A stretch of 64,000 nucleotides of DNA from Pelagimonas sp. (lineage in GTDB: Bacteria; Pseudomonadota; Alphaproteobacteria; Rhodobacterales; Rhodobacteraceae): contig JAOARQ010000043.1 of the NCBI GenBank assembly GCA_025210455.1, positions 20,382 to 84,381 on the forward strand, in the 5' to 3' direction. Positions within the stretch are counted from its first letter, which is position 1. Every line of letters starts with the position of its first letter. A program made the translations under genes and the position numbers. The notes under the pieces are model-generated. The model saw nothing but the letters and a program-made list of their open reading frames with translations, did not search any database and had not been told where the DNA came from. Positions 1 through 9,893 of this stretch are shown piece by piece.

Positions 1-454
1 CAAGCGCCGCCGCGCAGGCCTGCCCCAATGTGCCCAGCCCCAAAATGGTGACAGGGCGCTCAGAAGCCACAGGCGCAGCCACCGCATCCCAGGCCTTGTC
101 GGGGTTCACGATATGCGCATCCATCCCAAGATGGTGGCGCAGCGTATGGCCTGTCACCCATTCCACCATGCCCTGCGTCAGGCCCTGATCATCGACCATC
201 CGGGCCAGCGGCACCTTAAGTGTCGGGTTGCCGGTGATTTTTTCAACACCGGCCCAGAGGTTCAGCACCGCCTTCAACCGCGTGTATGGGGTGAAATCCT
301 GTACCTCAGAGTTGGGGGCGTAGACGATGTAATCCACATCCTGAGGCGGAATATCCAGCGCCAGATGATAATCCACACCCGCAAAGGCACCATGCAGCAG
401 ATCGCGATATTCGTCCCAGCGTTCGGCTGTGGCGGCAAAAAGGATGTTGATCAT
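1..454 (-). CDS. D-2-hydroxyacid dehydrogenase, glyoxylate/hydroxypyruvate reductase A type (partial)
   Basis: The gene starts at an ATG at 454 on the minus strand and runs off the left edge of the window, leaving about 151 N-terminal residues. The protein begins MINILFAATAERWDEY and contains a segment reading LWAGVEKI and then GMVEWVTGHTLRHH. The beginning of the NAD(P)-binding Rossmann glycine motif, VTILGLGTLGQACAA, follows at the edge. This pattern fits the GhrA branch of 2-hydroxyacid dehydrogenases, which reduce glyoxylate or hydroxypyruvate in the cytosol; that activity is family knowledge. It lies 18 bp downstream of rodA on the same strand and may be cotranscribed with the cell-shape operon. 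The catalytic Arg/Glu/His residues lie outside the window and cannot be checked. Confidence 0.8.
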   Translation of the reverse strand, partial: MINILFAATAERWDEYRDLLHGAFAGVDYHLALDIPPQDVDYIVYAPNSEVQDFTPYTRLKAVLNLWAGVEKITGNPTLKVPLARMVDDQGLTQGMVEWVTGHTLRHHLGMDAHIVNPDKAWDAVAAPVASERPVTILGLGTLGQACAAAL

Positions 455-472
455 CGGGGTGGACCTTTCAGC

Positions 473-1612
473 TTATCTTGGGCGATGCACATGGGCGCTT
501 TGAACCAGCCCGAAGGCAAGCAAAAGCACCAGCATCGACGATCCACCATAGCTGCCCAGCGGCAGGGGTACACCCACAACAGGTGCCAGCCCCATCACCA
601 TCGACATATTCACCGCAAAGAACAGGAAGAATGTCACACCGATGCCCAGCGTCAGCAGCGAAGAAAAGCGATCTTTGTTCTGGATGGCAGAGATGACGCA
701 GAACGCCAGAACCAGCACGTAAAGGGTCAGCAGCGATAGCCCACCGATAAAGCCGAATTCTTCGGCGAGGGTGTTAAAGATAAAGTCGGTGTGTTTTTCC
801 GGCAGGAAATTCAGCCGTGACTGGGTGCCCTGCATATAACCTTTGCCGGTCCAGCCACCTGAGCCCATGGCGATCTTGGCCTGCGTGATATGATAGCCTG
901 CCCCCAAAGGATCAGAGCTGGGGTCAAGAAAGGTATCGATGCGGCGGTACTGATAGTCTTTCAGAAGTTGGTTGTCAGTGCCTCGGGTCTGGAACACGGC
1001 CCAGATCAGCGTCACCCCCGCGCCGATGACCGAGGCAAAATAGGCCCAGTGCACCCCGGCCAGAAACATCATCAAACCTCCCGCTGTCATCAGCAGGATT
1101 GCGGTGCCAAGGTCAGGCTGTGACAGTACCAGAAACGTGGGGATCAGAATCACCACAACCGGCAAGAGCACCCAGATCGGGCGCGATACCTTATTGAGCG
1201 GCAGCCAGTCGTAATATGAGGCAAGCAACATCACCAGTGCGATTTTCATCACCTCAGAGGGTTGCAGCCGCATGAACCCCAGATCAATCCAGCGTTGCGC
1301 CCCCATGCCGACAGCGCCGAAAAATTCCACCATCACCAGCAGAACCAAGGCACCGCCATAGGCGACAAAGGCCATGTTGCGCCAAAACCAGATGGGCACC
1401 ATGGCGACGATGAACATAGCGCCCAGCCCCATGACATACCGCTTCATCTGCGGTTCGGCCCAGGGCGAAAAAGAGCCGCCCGCAACGGAATACAGCATCA
1501 TAAAGCCAACACAGGCCACCGCCGACAGCAAAATCACCAGCGGCCAGTTCAGGTGCAGAATCTTGCGCCAGCCCGAAGGCACGCTTTTGACGTTATATTC
1601 CAGCCAGGTCAT
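473..1612 (-). CDS. rodA: SEDS-family peptidoglycan glycosyltransferase RodA
   Basis: This 379-residue integral membrane protein has the many hydrophobic segments of the SEDS family. Family motifs are visible, including GMGAQRWIDLGFMRLQPSE in the first half and LPLGSYGGSSMLVLL near the C-terminus. RodA polymerises lipid II glycan strands for side-wall growth together with the transpeptidase PBP2; this is established for the family. The ATG at 1612 overlaps the stop codon of mrdA by four bases (ATGA), which suggests translational coupling and fixes the start. It is the fifth gene of the mreB-mreC-mreD-mrdA-rodA array. Length and start agree with typical RodA. Confidence 0.95.
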   Translation of the reverse strand: MTWLEYNVKSVPSGWRKILHLNWPLVILLSAVACVGFMMLYSVAGGSFSPWAEPQMKRYVMGLGAMFIVAMVPIWFWRNMAFVAYGGALVLLVMVEFFGAVGMGAQRWIDLGFMRLQPSEVMKIALVMLLASYYDWLPLNKVSRPIWVLLPVVVILIPTFLVLSQPDLGTAILLMTAGGLMMFLAGVHWAYFASVIGAGVTLIWAVFQTRGTDNQLLKDYQYRRIDTFLDPSSDPLGAGYHITQAKIAMGSGGWTGKGYMQGTQSRLNFLPEKHTDFIFNTLAEEFGFIGGLSLLTLYVLVLAFCVISAIQNKDRFSSLLTLGIGVTFFLFFAVNMSMVMGLAPVVGVPLPLGSYGGSSMLVLLLAFGLVQSAHVHRPR

Positions 1613-3528
1613 GCGGGCACGTTCCTGGCAGCCGCGCGGGCCGCGCGTTCCTTGCCCAGCCGTTCCTGCTGGGCCTTGATCTTGCCGCGATCCTTGGTGG
1701 GATAGGCGTCAAGCGGCGGATCGCCTTTATAGAGCGCCTGCAAGGTCACATCGCGCCCGATGGGGGCTGCGGTGCTGGATCCTCCGCCACCGTGTTCCAC
1801 CACGACGGCGACAGCAATGGTTGGGTTGTCATGGGGGGCATAGTTCACAAACAGGGCGTGATCGCGCTGTTCCCAGGGGGCGGTTTTGTTGTCGACAACC
1901 TTTGAGGCCACCTGCGCGGTGCCCGTTTTGCCCGCCATGCGCACGCCTTCGCCAATGATCCGCGATCCATAGGCGGTGCCTTTGCGGTTGTTCACCACCG
2001 CATACATGGCTTCATGGACCAGCCGCAGGTGTTCTGGGTCGAAATCCAGCTGTGCGCCCACCCCGGTTGGCGCTTCGATACCATCGACGCTTTTGATCAG
2101 GCGCGGATTGATCACCCGGCCCGACGCCAGACGGGCGGTCATGATTGCCAGTTGCAACGGGGATGACAGTAAAAAGCCCTGACCGATCGAGGCATTCACA
2201 GAATCGCCGATCACCCAATCGGTTCTATGCTTGCGCTTTTTCCAGGCCTTGTCTGGCACGAGCCCGCTGGTCACCGCAGACATGGGTACATCAGGCGCCA
2301 GCCCAAGGCCCAGACGCCGCGCCACATTGGCGATGCGTTCGATGCCGACTTTCAACGCCAGTTCGTAATAATAGACGTCGCAGCTTTCGCGCAGCGCTGC
2401 TTCCATGTTCATCTTGCCGTGGCCATAGCGGTTCCAGCAGCGGAATTCCCGCGCGCCGATTTCCACCTTGCCCAGACAGGTCACGGTTTCCTCTGGGGTG
2501 ATCAGCCCGGATTCCAGCCCGGCCAGCATGGTCACCATTTTGAAGGTCGACCCCGGCGCATAGCCATCCTGCACGGTTTTCGAGGCCAGCGGGCGGTGAT
2601 CATTGGTCAAAAGCGGTTGAAACTCAGCGTTTGAGATCCCGCGCACAAACTTATTCGGATCGTATGAGGGGGCCGAGGCAATCGCCAGCAGATCGCCTTT
2701 TTCAAGATCAATCACCACGGCGCTGGCTGATTCTTCGCCCAGACGGGCCTGCACATAGTCTTGCAGCTCGCTATCGACGGTCAGCTGCAGATCTGCGCCG
2801 GCTTCGCCTTCCTTGCGATCCAATTCGCGCATGACGCGCCCGACCGAATTGACCTCAACCCGTTTGGTGCCGCTGGAGCCGCGCAGCTGATCTTCGAATT
2901 TGGCTTCGATCCCAAGGTGACCGATGCGAAACCGCGGGATGCGCAGCACTGCGGGGGGATCCTGGTAGGCATCCAGATCTTTCTGGCGCACCAGACCAAC
3001 ATAGCCCACCACATGGGCATAAAGATCGCGCATGGGATATATGCGGCTTAGCCCCACTTCGGGGGACACGCCGGGCAGGGCCGGGCCATTGACCGCAACG
3101 CTGCTGATGGCATCCCAGCTGACCCGGTCGGCAACGGTTACCGGCAGGAAAGGCGCGGTGCGTTTCATCTGCTTAAAGGCGCTGTTCAGGTCGTCTTCGT
3201 CCAGTTCAACCAGTTGCGACAACCGCCCGATCACCTGATTCACATCCCCCGCATCTTCGCGGATCAAGGTGATGCGATAGGTTGGTTCATTTTCAGCGAT
3301 GACCTTGCCGTTGCGATCAAAGATGCGCCCACGAATAGGGGGGATGATCTTGAATTTAATGCGGTTTTCTTCCGCAAGCAGGCTGAACTCTTCTTCCTGG
3401 TCCACCTGCAGGTGCTTCATCCGCCAGCCCAGCATCCCGGCAAAGGCGATCTGCGCCCCGCCCAGCATCAGCCCACGGCGTGTCACGCGGCGGGCACTTT
3501 CCTGTGTTTCACGCGGGGTACGTTTCAT
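1609..3528 (-). CDS. mrdA: Penicillin-binding protein 2 (elongasome transpeptidase)
   Basis: This 639-residue class B penicillin-binding protein has one N-terminal membrane segment at about residues 20-38. The pedestal domain follows, beginning near IPPIRGRIFDRNG. The transpeptidase domain carries the active-site SxxK as STFK (Ser327, Lys330), an SVN motif in GDSVNASIGQG, and KTG in AGKTGTAQV. It cross-links peptidoglycan during elongation with RodA and MreBCD in the periplasm. The gene overlaps mreD upstream and rodA downstream by four bases each, so the block is tightly coupled. The alanine- and lysine-rich C-terminal tail after about residue 610 looks like an unstructured extension. Confidence 0.95.
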   Translation of the reverse strand: MKRTPRETQESARRVTRRGLMLGGAQIAFAGMLGWRMKHLQVDQEEEFSLLAEENRIKFKIIPPIRGRIFDRNGKVIAENEPTYRITLIREDAGDVNQVIGRLSQLVELDEDDLNSAFKQMKRTAPFLPVTVADRVSWDAISSVAVNGPALPGVSPEVGLSRIYPMRDLYAHVVGYVGLVRQKDLDAYQDPPAVLRIPRFRIGHLGIEAKFEDQLRGSSGTKRVEVNSVGRVMRELDRKEGEAGADLQLTVDSELQDYVQARLGEESASAVVIDLEKGDLLAIASAPSYDPNKFVRGISNAEFQPLLTNDHRPLASKTVQDGYAPGSTFKMVTMLAGLESGLITPEETVTCLGKVEIGAREFRCWNRYGHGKMNMEAALRESCDVYYYELALKVGIERIANVARRLGLGLAPDVPMSAVTSGLVPDKAWKKRKHRTDWVIGDSVNASIGQGFLLSSPLQLAIMTARLASGRVINPRLIKSVDGIEAPTGVGAQLDFDPEHLRLVHEAMYAVVNNRKGTAYGSRIIGEGVRMAGKTGTAQVASKVVDNKTAPWEQRDHALFVNYAPHDNPTIAVAVVVEHGGGGSSTAAPIGRDVTLQALYKGDPPLDAYPTKDRGKIKAQQERLGKERAARAAARNVPA

Positions 3529-4064
3529 AGCGGGCGGCCTGTGTAATCATGTTCGCCGGGGGTGATCCGACGCACGCCAAAGATAAGATAGCTTGCCGCC
3601 GCGACCAAGGGATAAGCCAGTATAGTAAAGCCGGTTTGCTGCAACATGAGCAAAAGGTTGCCGGGGTCCACGACAAGCAGCGTCAGGATCACGCGGTACA
3701 GCAGCATGGTGGCGATCAAAGCGCCGGTGACGGTGATCCATTCTGCGATAAATGTATTGCCCCGCAGATGTTTGCCCTGCGCCTTAAGCCACTCAGACGC
3801 CAGAAGACCCAGCAGAGCCGACAGCCCCGGCGGGCGCGACAGCAGCATATCTGCTGTCAGCAGCGCAAGAACGATGCTGATCATCGGCACAAAGTCGGGG
3901 CGGCGCAGGGCCCAGGCAAAGGTCAGGGCGATCAGGATGTCGGGCCCGGCCCAGCCTTTTGGCACAAGTTGCATCGGCAAAAGATGCGTCATGGTGATCA
4001 GCAGTGCCAGCACCAGAAAAACCAGCCGCATTCCCCAAAGATGTGACTGGTTGCTGTCAACCAT
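3525..4064 (-). CDS. mreD: Rod shape-determining protein MreD
   Basis: This 179-residue hydrophobic protein starts MVDSNQSHLWGMRLVF and has about five membrane segments, the size and layout of MreD. MreD is an inner-membrane component of the elongasome, with MreC, PBP2 and RodA. The open frame extends upstream to 4241, but the extra 59 residues are proline- and cysteine-rich and lie inside mreC. The ATG at 4064, which overlaps the end of mreC by eight bases, is therefore the better start. The 3' end overlaps mrdA by four bases. MreD sequences are weakly conserved, so the call leans on position between mreC and mrdA and on topology. Confidence 0.88.
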   Translation of the reverse strand: MVDSNQSHLWGMRLVFLVLALLITMTHLLPMQLVPKGWAGPDILIALTFAWALRRPDFVPMISIVLALLTADMLLSRPPGLSALLGLLASEWLKAQGKHLRGNTFIAEWITVTGALIATMLLYRVILTLLVVDPGNLLLMLQQTGFTILAYPLVAAASYLIFGVRRITPGEHDYTGRPL

Positions 4065-4968
4065 CGCTTTCGGCCTCGGGGGCGGCGGGGGGCTCTGCGT
4101 CTGGTGGGATGCCGGTCGACAAAAGCGCGCTTGGGTTTTCCACCCGGCGCGCGCCAAGATCCCGTAGCACCCGCAGGAATTCGAGGCGCTCATAATCTGC
4201 GGCCAGCCGCACCCGCAGCCGCCCGCCCGGATCCTGCGCAACCTGACCGATCAACAGCCCGGGGGGGAAGACTTTGCCATCGCCCGAGGTGACAATGCGG
4301 TCGCCGGGGCGGACAAGATCCGGATCTTCCAGAAAATCAATCGGCGGCGCTGAACTATTGTCGCCTACCACCAGCGCGCGCTGACCAGAGGGCTGGATTT
4401 CCGCAGGGATACGTGAACTCGAATCAGTGACCAGCACGATACGCGATGTATTTGCCCCCACGCCGGACACCCGTCCAACCAGGCCAATGCCATCCATGGT
4501 GGCCCAGCCATCCACGATGCCATCACGCGATCCCACATTGATCAGCACCGACTGCCGGAACGGAGAGCCTGAGTCCGCCAGAACCACGGCGGTGATATAG
4601 GTCAGCTTTGGGTCCAGCTGTACATTGTTCAGGTCACGCAGCCGGGCGTTTTCCTGTTCCAGCTGCAAAGCTGCCTCTTTCCAGGCGGTCATCTGGCGCA
4701 ATTCGCGCCGCAGTTCCTGATTTTGTTCGTGCAGCTGCTGATACGACTGGTAATCGCGAAACAGCTTGACGGTGGCAGTGATGGGGGCGGCGGCCCAATC
4801 CATGCGGGGCACAACCGTATCAACGATCTGCGCGCGAAACCGTTCCACGCGCGGGCTGTCGATGCGCCAGACCAGAAACAGAAGAAACAGGCACAAGGAC
4901 AGGACCACCAGCAGCAAACGCCTGAGCGGCCTTGTAAAATCCTCGCCTGAGCTGCGGTCGCTGGCCAC
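4057..4968 (-). CDS. mreC: Rod shape-determining protein MreC
   Basis: This 303-residue protein has a short cytoplasmic N-terminus and a single membrane segment at about residues 17-30 (LLLVVLSLCLFLLFLVW). A coiled-coil stretch rich in Gln, Glu and Leu follows at about residues 70-112. The periplasmic beta-domain contains VGSRDGIVDGWATMDG and GLVGRVSGVG, which match the MreC fold. MreC bridges cytoplasmic MreB and periplasmic PBP2. The C-terminal tail is rich in Pro, Ala and Glu and probably disordered, as is common in alphaproteobacteria. It lies 72 bp downstream of mreB in the same direction and overlaps mreD. Confidence 0.93.
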   Translation of the reverse strand: MASDRSSGEDFTRPLRRLLLVVLSLCLFLLFLVWRIDSPRVERFRAQIVDTVVPRMDWAAAPITATVKLFRDYQSYQQLHEQNQELRRELRQMTAWKEAALQLEQENARLRDLNNVQLDPKLTYITAVVLADSGSPFRQSVLINVGSRDGIVDGWATMDGIGLVGRVSGVGANTSRIVLVTDSSSRIPAEIQPSGQRALVVGDNSSAPPIDFLEDPDLVRPGDRIVTSGDGKVFPPGLLIGQVAQDPGGRLRVRLAADYERLEFLRVLRDLGARRVENPSALLSTGIPPDAEPPAAPEAESDG

Positions 4969-5040
4969 GGAACCTCCGGGTCGGTGTTGGAACTGAAGAA
5001 AAGCCTAAGTCATCTGTGGCGTAGCGCGCAACGGCTGTGA

Positions 5041-6300
<1,260 letters not shown>

Positions 6301-6305
6301 TCACG

Positions 6306-6329
6306 CTTTCTTAGATCACGATAAGAAAG
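6306..6329. promoter_or_regulatory. 8-bp inverted repeat upstream of the first FAD/GcvT fusion gene
   Basis: CTTTCTTA at 6306-6313 and TAAGAAAG at 6322-6329 form a perfect inverted repeat with an 8-base spacer. It ends 28 bases before the ATG at 6358 and lies between divergent mreB and the oxidoreductase gene. An operator or a 5'-leader hairpin are both possible. No protein is assigned. Confidence 0.4.
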
Positions 6330-6357
6330 ATCCAAGATTTTTTAGGGAGAGTCCCCA

Positions 6358-8859
6358 ATGAAAACGCAAGTCAAAGCACTGGTCGTTGGCGGTGGCGCCG
6401 TCGGCACGTCGATTGCCTATCACCTGGCCAAGGCGGGCTGGGACGATGTCATGCTGATCGAACGCGATGAGCTCACATCGGGCTCAACGTGGCACGCAGC
6501 AGGTCTTTTGCCGCTGTTCAACATGTCATACGCGACCACCCATATTCACAAGTATTCCGTCGACTTCTATAAGACGCTTGAGGAAGAAACCGGGTTGAAC
6601 GCGGGCTTTGCGGTTGTGGGCAACCTGCGCATGGCGCAGACGCAGGAACGCATGGATGAATACATGCTCTATGCGTCGACAGCGGAAACCTGCGATGTCG
6701 ATTATGAATGGCTGACCCCGGATCAGATCAAGGAACGCTGGCCGCTGATCGAAACCGGCGACCTGAAGGGCGCGATCTATCACACCGAAGACGGTTACAT
6801 TAACCCTGCGGACGTGACACAGGCGATGGCCAAGGGCGCGCGCCAGCGTGGCGTGGAAATCGTGCGCAAAATGCAGGCCGATGCCTTCCACTGGAACGGC
6901 ACTCATTGGGAAGTCACCTGCACCGTGATGGTGGAAAAGGGTGGCAACCTTGTTGAAAGTGACGAACAGGTTGTGATCACCGCTGAGCACGTTGTGACCG
7001 CCTCGGGCAACCACGCGCAGCGCACCGCAAAAATGCTGGGCATCAAGATGCCTGCGATCCCGGTTGAACATACCTTCATCGTTATGGACAAAGATCCTGA
7101 GCTGGTGAAGTGGCGCGAAGCGGGCAACCCCGAGCACCCCGTTGTGCGTGACGCAGATAATGAATCCTATGCCCGCGAAGAGCGTGGCGGCTGGATTCTG
7201 GGGATCTATGAACATGGCGCCCCGGCGCGTTTTGAGCACGGCGTGCCTGACAGCTTCCGTGCGGATCTGTTCCCGCTGGATCTGGATCGTATCGCGGAAC
7301 AATATATGGCGATGGCGGAACGCGTGCCGTCCTGTGCTGAATCCGGTCTGAAAGACGATTTCAATGGCCCGATCTGCTATACCCCAGATGGCAACCCGCT
7401 GGTTGGCCCTGCGCCGGGTCTGCGCAACATGTGGCTGGCCGAAGGTTTCAGCTTTGGGATCACTGCCGCAGGCGGTACCGGCTATTACCTTGCTCAGATG
7501 ATGGTTGATGGCGAAGCCGAGATCGACATGGCGTCGCTGGACCCCAAGCGCTACAGCAGCAACTGGATGACCACCGAGTTCGCCGCGCGCAAGAACGAAG
7601 AGTGCTATGAGCACGTTTATATCCTACACCACCCCGACGAAGAGCGTCAGGCCTGCCGCCCACTGCGGACGTCGCCTGCCTATGATCGTCAGGCTGCCCG
7701 TGGCGCGCAATTTGGCTGGGTCAATGGCTGGGAACGTCCGAACTATTTTGCCCCCGCCGGTTTTGACGACCAAGACAGCCGTTCGTTCCGCCGTGGCAAA
7801 TGGTGGGAATATGCCGTGCAAGAGGCCAAGGCGATCCGCGAAGGCGTGGGCCTGATCGACGCAACCGCCTTTACCAAACACGTGGTCAAGGGCCCCGGTG
7901 CAACCCAGTTCCTGGATTGGTTCACCTGTAACAAGCTGCCGAAAGTGGGCCGCATCAACCTGACCTATGCGCTGACTTCGGCGGGCACCACCCGCACCGA
8001 ATACACCATCGTGCGCAACGGCGAAAACAACTACTATCTGGTCTCTGCCGGTGCCTGGACGGAATATGACGCAGACTTCCTGCGCAAGGCCGCCGAAGAC
8101 AAGATGGAAGAATTCGGCTATATCGAAATTCAGGATGTGACCACTCAGTGGGGCGTCTTCGCCATCGCAGGGCCAAAATCGCGTGATGTTCTCAAAGAGA
8201 TCATCGTGGATGCTGACCCAGACACTGCCCTGTCGAACAAGCGTTTCCCATGGCTGTCGGCCCGTCAGATCGAACTGGGCATGTGCCCGGTGAATGCGAT
8301 CCGTGTGGCCTATACCGGGGAACTGGGCTGGGAACTGCACCACCCGATCGAGATGCAGAACTATCTGTTCGATCTGCTGGAAAAAGCGGGCGAAAAGCAC
8401 GGTATGAAGCTGGTTGGCGCGCGTGCGCAAAACTGGCTGCGTCAGGAAAAATCCTATCGCGCCTTTGGCACCGAACTGGGCCGCGATGCCACCCCGGCTG
8501 AGGCAGACCTGCCGCGCTTCATTGACCTGGAAAAAGACTTCCACGGGAAAGATGCCATGGTTGAAACCGGTGTGCGCTTTAAATGTGTGACCCTGCTGAT
8601 TGATGGGCCAGAGGATGCGGATCCCTGGGGCCGCGAAGCGCTCTATCTGGAAGATGGCACCACCCGCGTGGGTCGTCTGACATCGGGCGGCTATTCGGTG
8701 GCCTTCGAGAAAAGCATCGGCATGGGCTATGTCCGCCCCGAGGATGCCGTTGAAGGCACCAAGCTGAGGGTCAAAATGCAGGATAAACTGTGGGATGCGG
8801 TGATCACCTGTGACAGCCCCTATGATCCAAAGAACGAAACCATCCGTGTGAATGGTTAA
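6358..8859 (+). CDS. FAD-dependent oxidoreductase/GcvT fusion, dimethylglycine or sarcosine dehydrogenase-like
   Basis: This 833-residue two-part enzyme has an N-terminal FAD-binding DAO domain (about residues 1-380) with the Rossmann motif VVGGGAVGTSIAYHLAKAG. SGSTWHAAG follows, where His46 aligns with the histidine that binds FAD covalently in dimethylglycine dehydrogenase. A bridging region leads to GcvT-like folate-binding and C-terminal domains from about residue 440. Such enzymes oxidise N-methyl groups of dimethylglycine, sarcosine or related amines and pass the one-carbon unit to tetrahydrofolate. The substrate cannot be read from sequence. AGGGAGA precedes the ATG, and a strong terminator follows, so the gene is probably monocistronic. 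Related genes lie at 51829 and 56353. Confidence 0.88.
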   Translation: MKTQVKALVVGGGAVGTSIAYHLAKAGWDDVMLIERDELTSGSTWHAAGLLPLFNMSYATTHIHKYSVDFYKTLEEETGLNAGFAVVGNLRMAQTQERMDEYMLYASTAETCDVDYEWLTPDQIKERWPLIETGDLKGAIYHTEDGYINPADVTQAMAKGARQRGVEIVRKMQADAFHWNGTHWEVTCTVMVEKGGNLVESDEQVVITAEHVVTASGNHAQRTAKMLGIKMPAIPVEHTFIVMDKDPELVKWREAGNPEHPVVRDADNESYAREERGGWILGIYEHGAPARFEHGVPDSFRADLFPLDLDRIAEQYMAMAERVPSCAESGLKDDFNGPICYTPDGNPLVGPAPGLRNMWLAEGFSFGITAAGGTGYYLAQMMVDGEAEIDMASLDPKRYSSNWMTTEFAARKNEECYEHVYILHHPDEERQACRPLRTSPAYDRQAARGAQFGWVNGWERPNYFAPAGFDDQDSRSFRRGKWWEYAVQEAKAIREGVGLIDATAFTKHVVKGPGATQFLDWFTCNKLPKVGRINLTYALTSAGTTRTEYTIVRNGENNYYLVSAGAWTEYDADFLRKAAEDKMEEFGYIEIQDVTTQWGVFAIAGPKSRDVLKEIIVDADPDTALSNKRFPWLSARQIELGMCPVNAIRVAYTGELGWELHHPIEMQNYLFDLLEKAGEKHGMKLVGARAQNWLRQEKSYRAFGTELGRDATPAEADLPRFIDLEKDFHGKDAMVETGVRFKCVTLLIDGPEDADPWGREALYLEDGTTRVGRLTSGGYSVAFEKSIGMGYVRPEDAVEGTKLRVKMQDKLWDAVITCDSPYDPKNETIRVNG

Positions 8860-8897
8860 GTTACAGCGGCTCACAAGAGCTTGTCTGAAACGTGAAA

Positions 8898-8932
8898 ACG
8901 CGGGGCTTGCGATGGCAGGCCCCGCGTCTTTT
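8898..8932 (+). terminator. Rho-independent terminator after the FAD/GcvT fusion
   Basis: A 13-bp stem (8898-8910 with 8915-8927, one G-U pair) closes a four-base loop and is followed by TCTTTT. It sits 39 bases after the stop codon and separates this gene from the glutaredoxin gene. Confidence 0.88.
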
Positions 8933-8959
8933 GTAAGGGGCAACACAGGAGATACCACA

Positions 8960-9202
8960 ATGAGCAAAGCTGTTTTGCACCGTATGGAACTGCCCCATTA
9001 CACCTGCGGCTATGGCACCGCCGCGCGCGATCTGCTGCGCGACAAAGGGTTTGCGATCGAAGAGCACATCCTGCGCACCCGCGCTGAAACCGATGCCTTC
9101 AAAGACAAACATCACGTGGCTACCACGCCGCTGATCTTTATCGACGGCAAGAAAATCGGCGGCTATACCGAGCTGCGCAAGCATCTGAAAGGGCGCAGAT
9201 AA
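8960..9202 (+). CDS. Small glutaredoxin with a CGYG active site
   Basis: This 80-residue thioredoxin-fold protein matches glutaredoxin by the segment TTPLIFIDGKKIGGYTEL, which contains the cis-proline loop and the glutathione-binding GG. The active-site tetrapeptide is CGYG (Cys16) where class I glutaredoxins have CPYC. The second cysteine is absent, so a monothiol mechanism is likely. Glutaredoxins reduce glutathione mixed disulfides, and CGFS types carry Fe-S clusters; CGYG is neither standard form. CAGGAG lies 7 bases before the ATG at 8960. An upstream open extension to 8852 runs through the terminator and is rejected. The gene converges with the membrane protein gene ending at 9205. Confidence 0.85.
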   Translation: MSKAVLHRMELPHYTCGYGTAARDLLRDKGFAIEEHILRTRAETDAFKDKHHVATTPLIFIDGKKIGGYTELRKHLKGRR

Positions 9203-9204
9203 GG

Positions 9205-9696
9205 TCAGCCACGCAGGCTGTCAGAAACAGGCATGCGTGCAATATACAACGTGCGCCCGGCAAAGCTGCCGGAAAGCGTGCCGGCAATCCCCCCGTAAAA
9301 CAGGCCGAAGATCGCACTTTCGGCCTGTTGCGGGGCGATCCCGTGGATCATGCCAGCAGCAAAGTTCACGATAAACAGCCCAAGAACCGTGATCATCGTT
9401 ACGGTTTCACCACGCAATGCGACGCGATAAGTGTCGCGGGCAACTGTCCAGTGGGGTTGCAGGTGCTGACCGAGCGCGGTGCCAATGGCCCAGCCGAGGG
9501 CCAGCGCGGCAATAGCTGGCAAGCCCAGTGCAACAGCCCGGATCAGCGACATGATCCCCAGCAGGGGCAGGGCGTTGATCAACAGAACTCTGCTGACCCG
9601 GTCGCGCCGCGCATAAAGCCCCAGCGCCACAAGCCCGATGAACAATGGAAAGACCCCCAGGGGAATATGCGACAGACTCTCTGCAATAGGTGGCAT
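9205..9696 (-). CDS. Small multi-pass membrane protein of unknown function
   Basis: This 163-residue hydrophobic protein starts MPPIAESLSHIPLGVFPLFIG and has about four or five membrane segments, the last ending near residue 145. The start at 9696 is preceded by AAAAGGATC at a good spacing. Longer readings up to 9804 add a hydrophilic segment without character. I do not recognise a family with confidence; it resembles short uncharacterised inner-membrane proteins of alphaproteobacteria. It is transcribed alone, convergent with the glutaredoxin gene (2-bp gap) and divergent from the YtoQ-like gene. No function is proposed. Confidence 0.65.
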   Translation of the reverse strand: MPPIAESLSHIPLGVFPLFIGLVALGLYARRDRVSRVLLINALPLLGIMSLIRAVALGLPAIAALALGWAIGTALGQHLQPHWTVARDTYRVALRGETVTMITVLGLFIVNFAAGMIHGIAPQQAESAIFGLFYGGIAGTLSGSFAGRTLYIARMPVSDSLRG

Positions 9697-9893
9697 GTTC
9701 AGATCCTTTTGAATTGGTTGAACGATCCGCTGCCATGATCCGGCAAGGCTGACCACGCCAGATGCGCGCGCTACGATGTGGCTGCGCCACCGCTGTTCAC
9801 GCATCGTGACCTGCGGATGTTTTCGGGGGTTTGCAACTGCGCCCCGGCGCGCTAGGCCAAAAGGCAGCAGGGCATCAGGTTAGGAGGAATGAC

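Noticed and set aside
7624..8967. A 447-codon minus-strand open frame opposite the first FAD/GcvT gene
   Set aside because: It is antisense to a well-supported gene and crosses its terminator; no protein family is visible.
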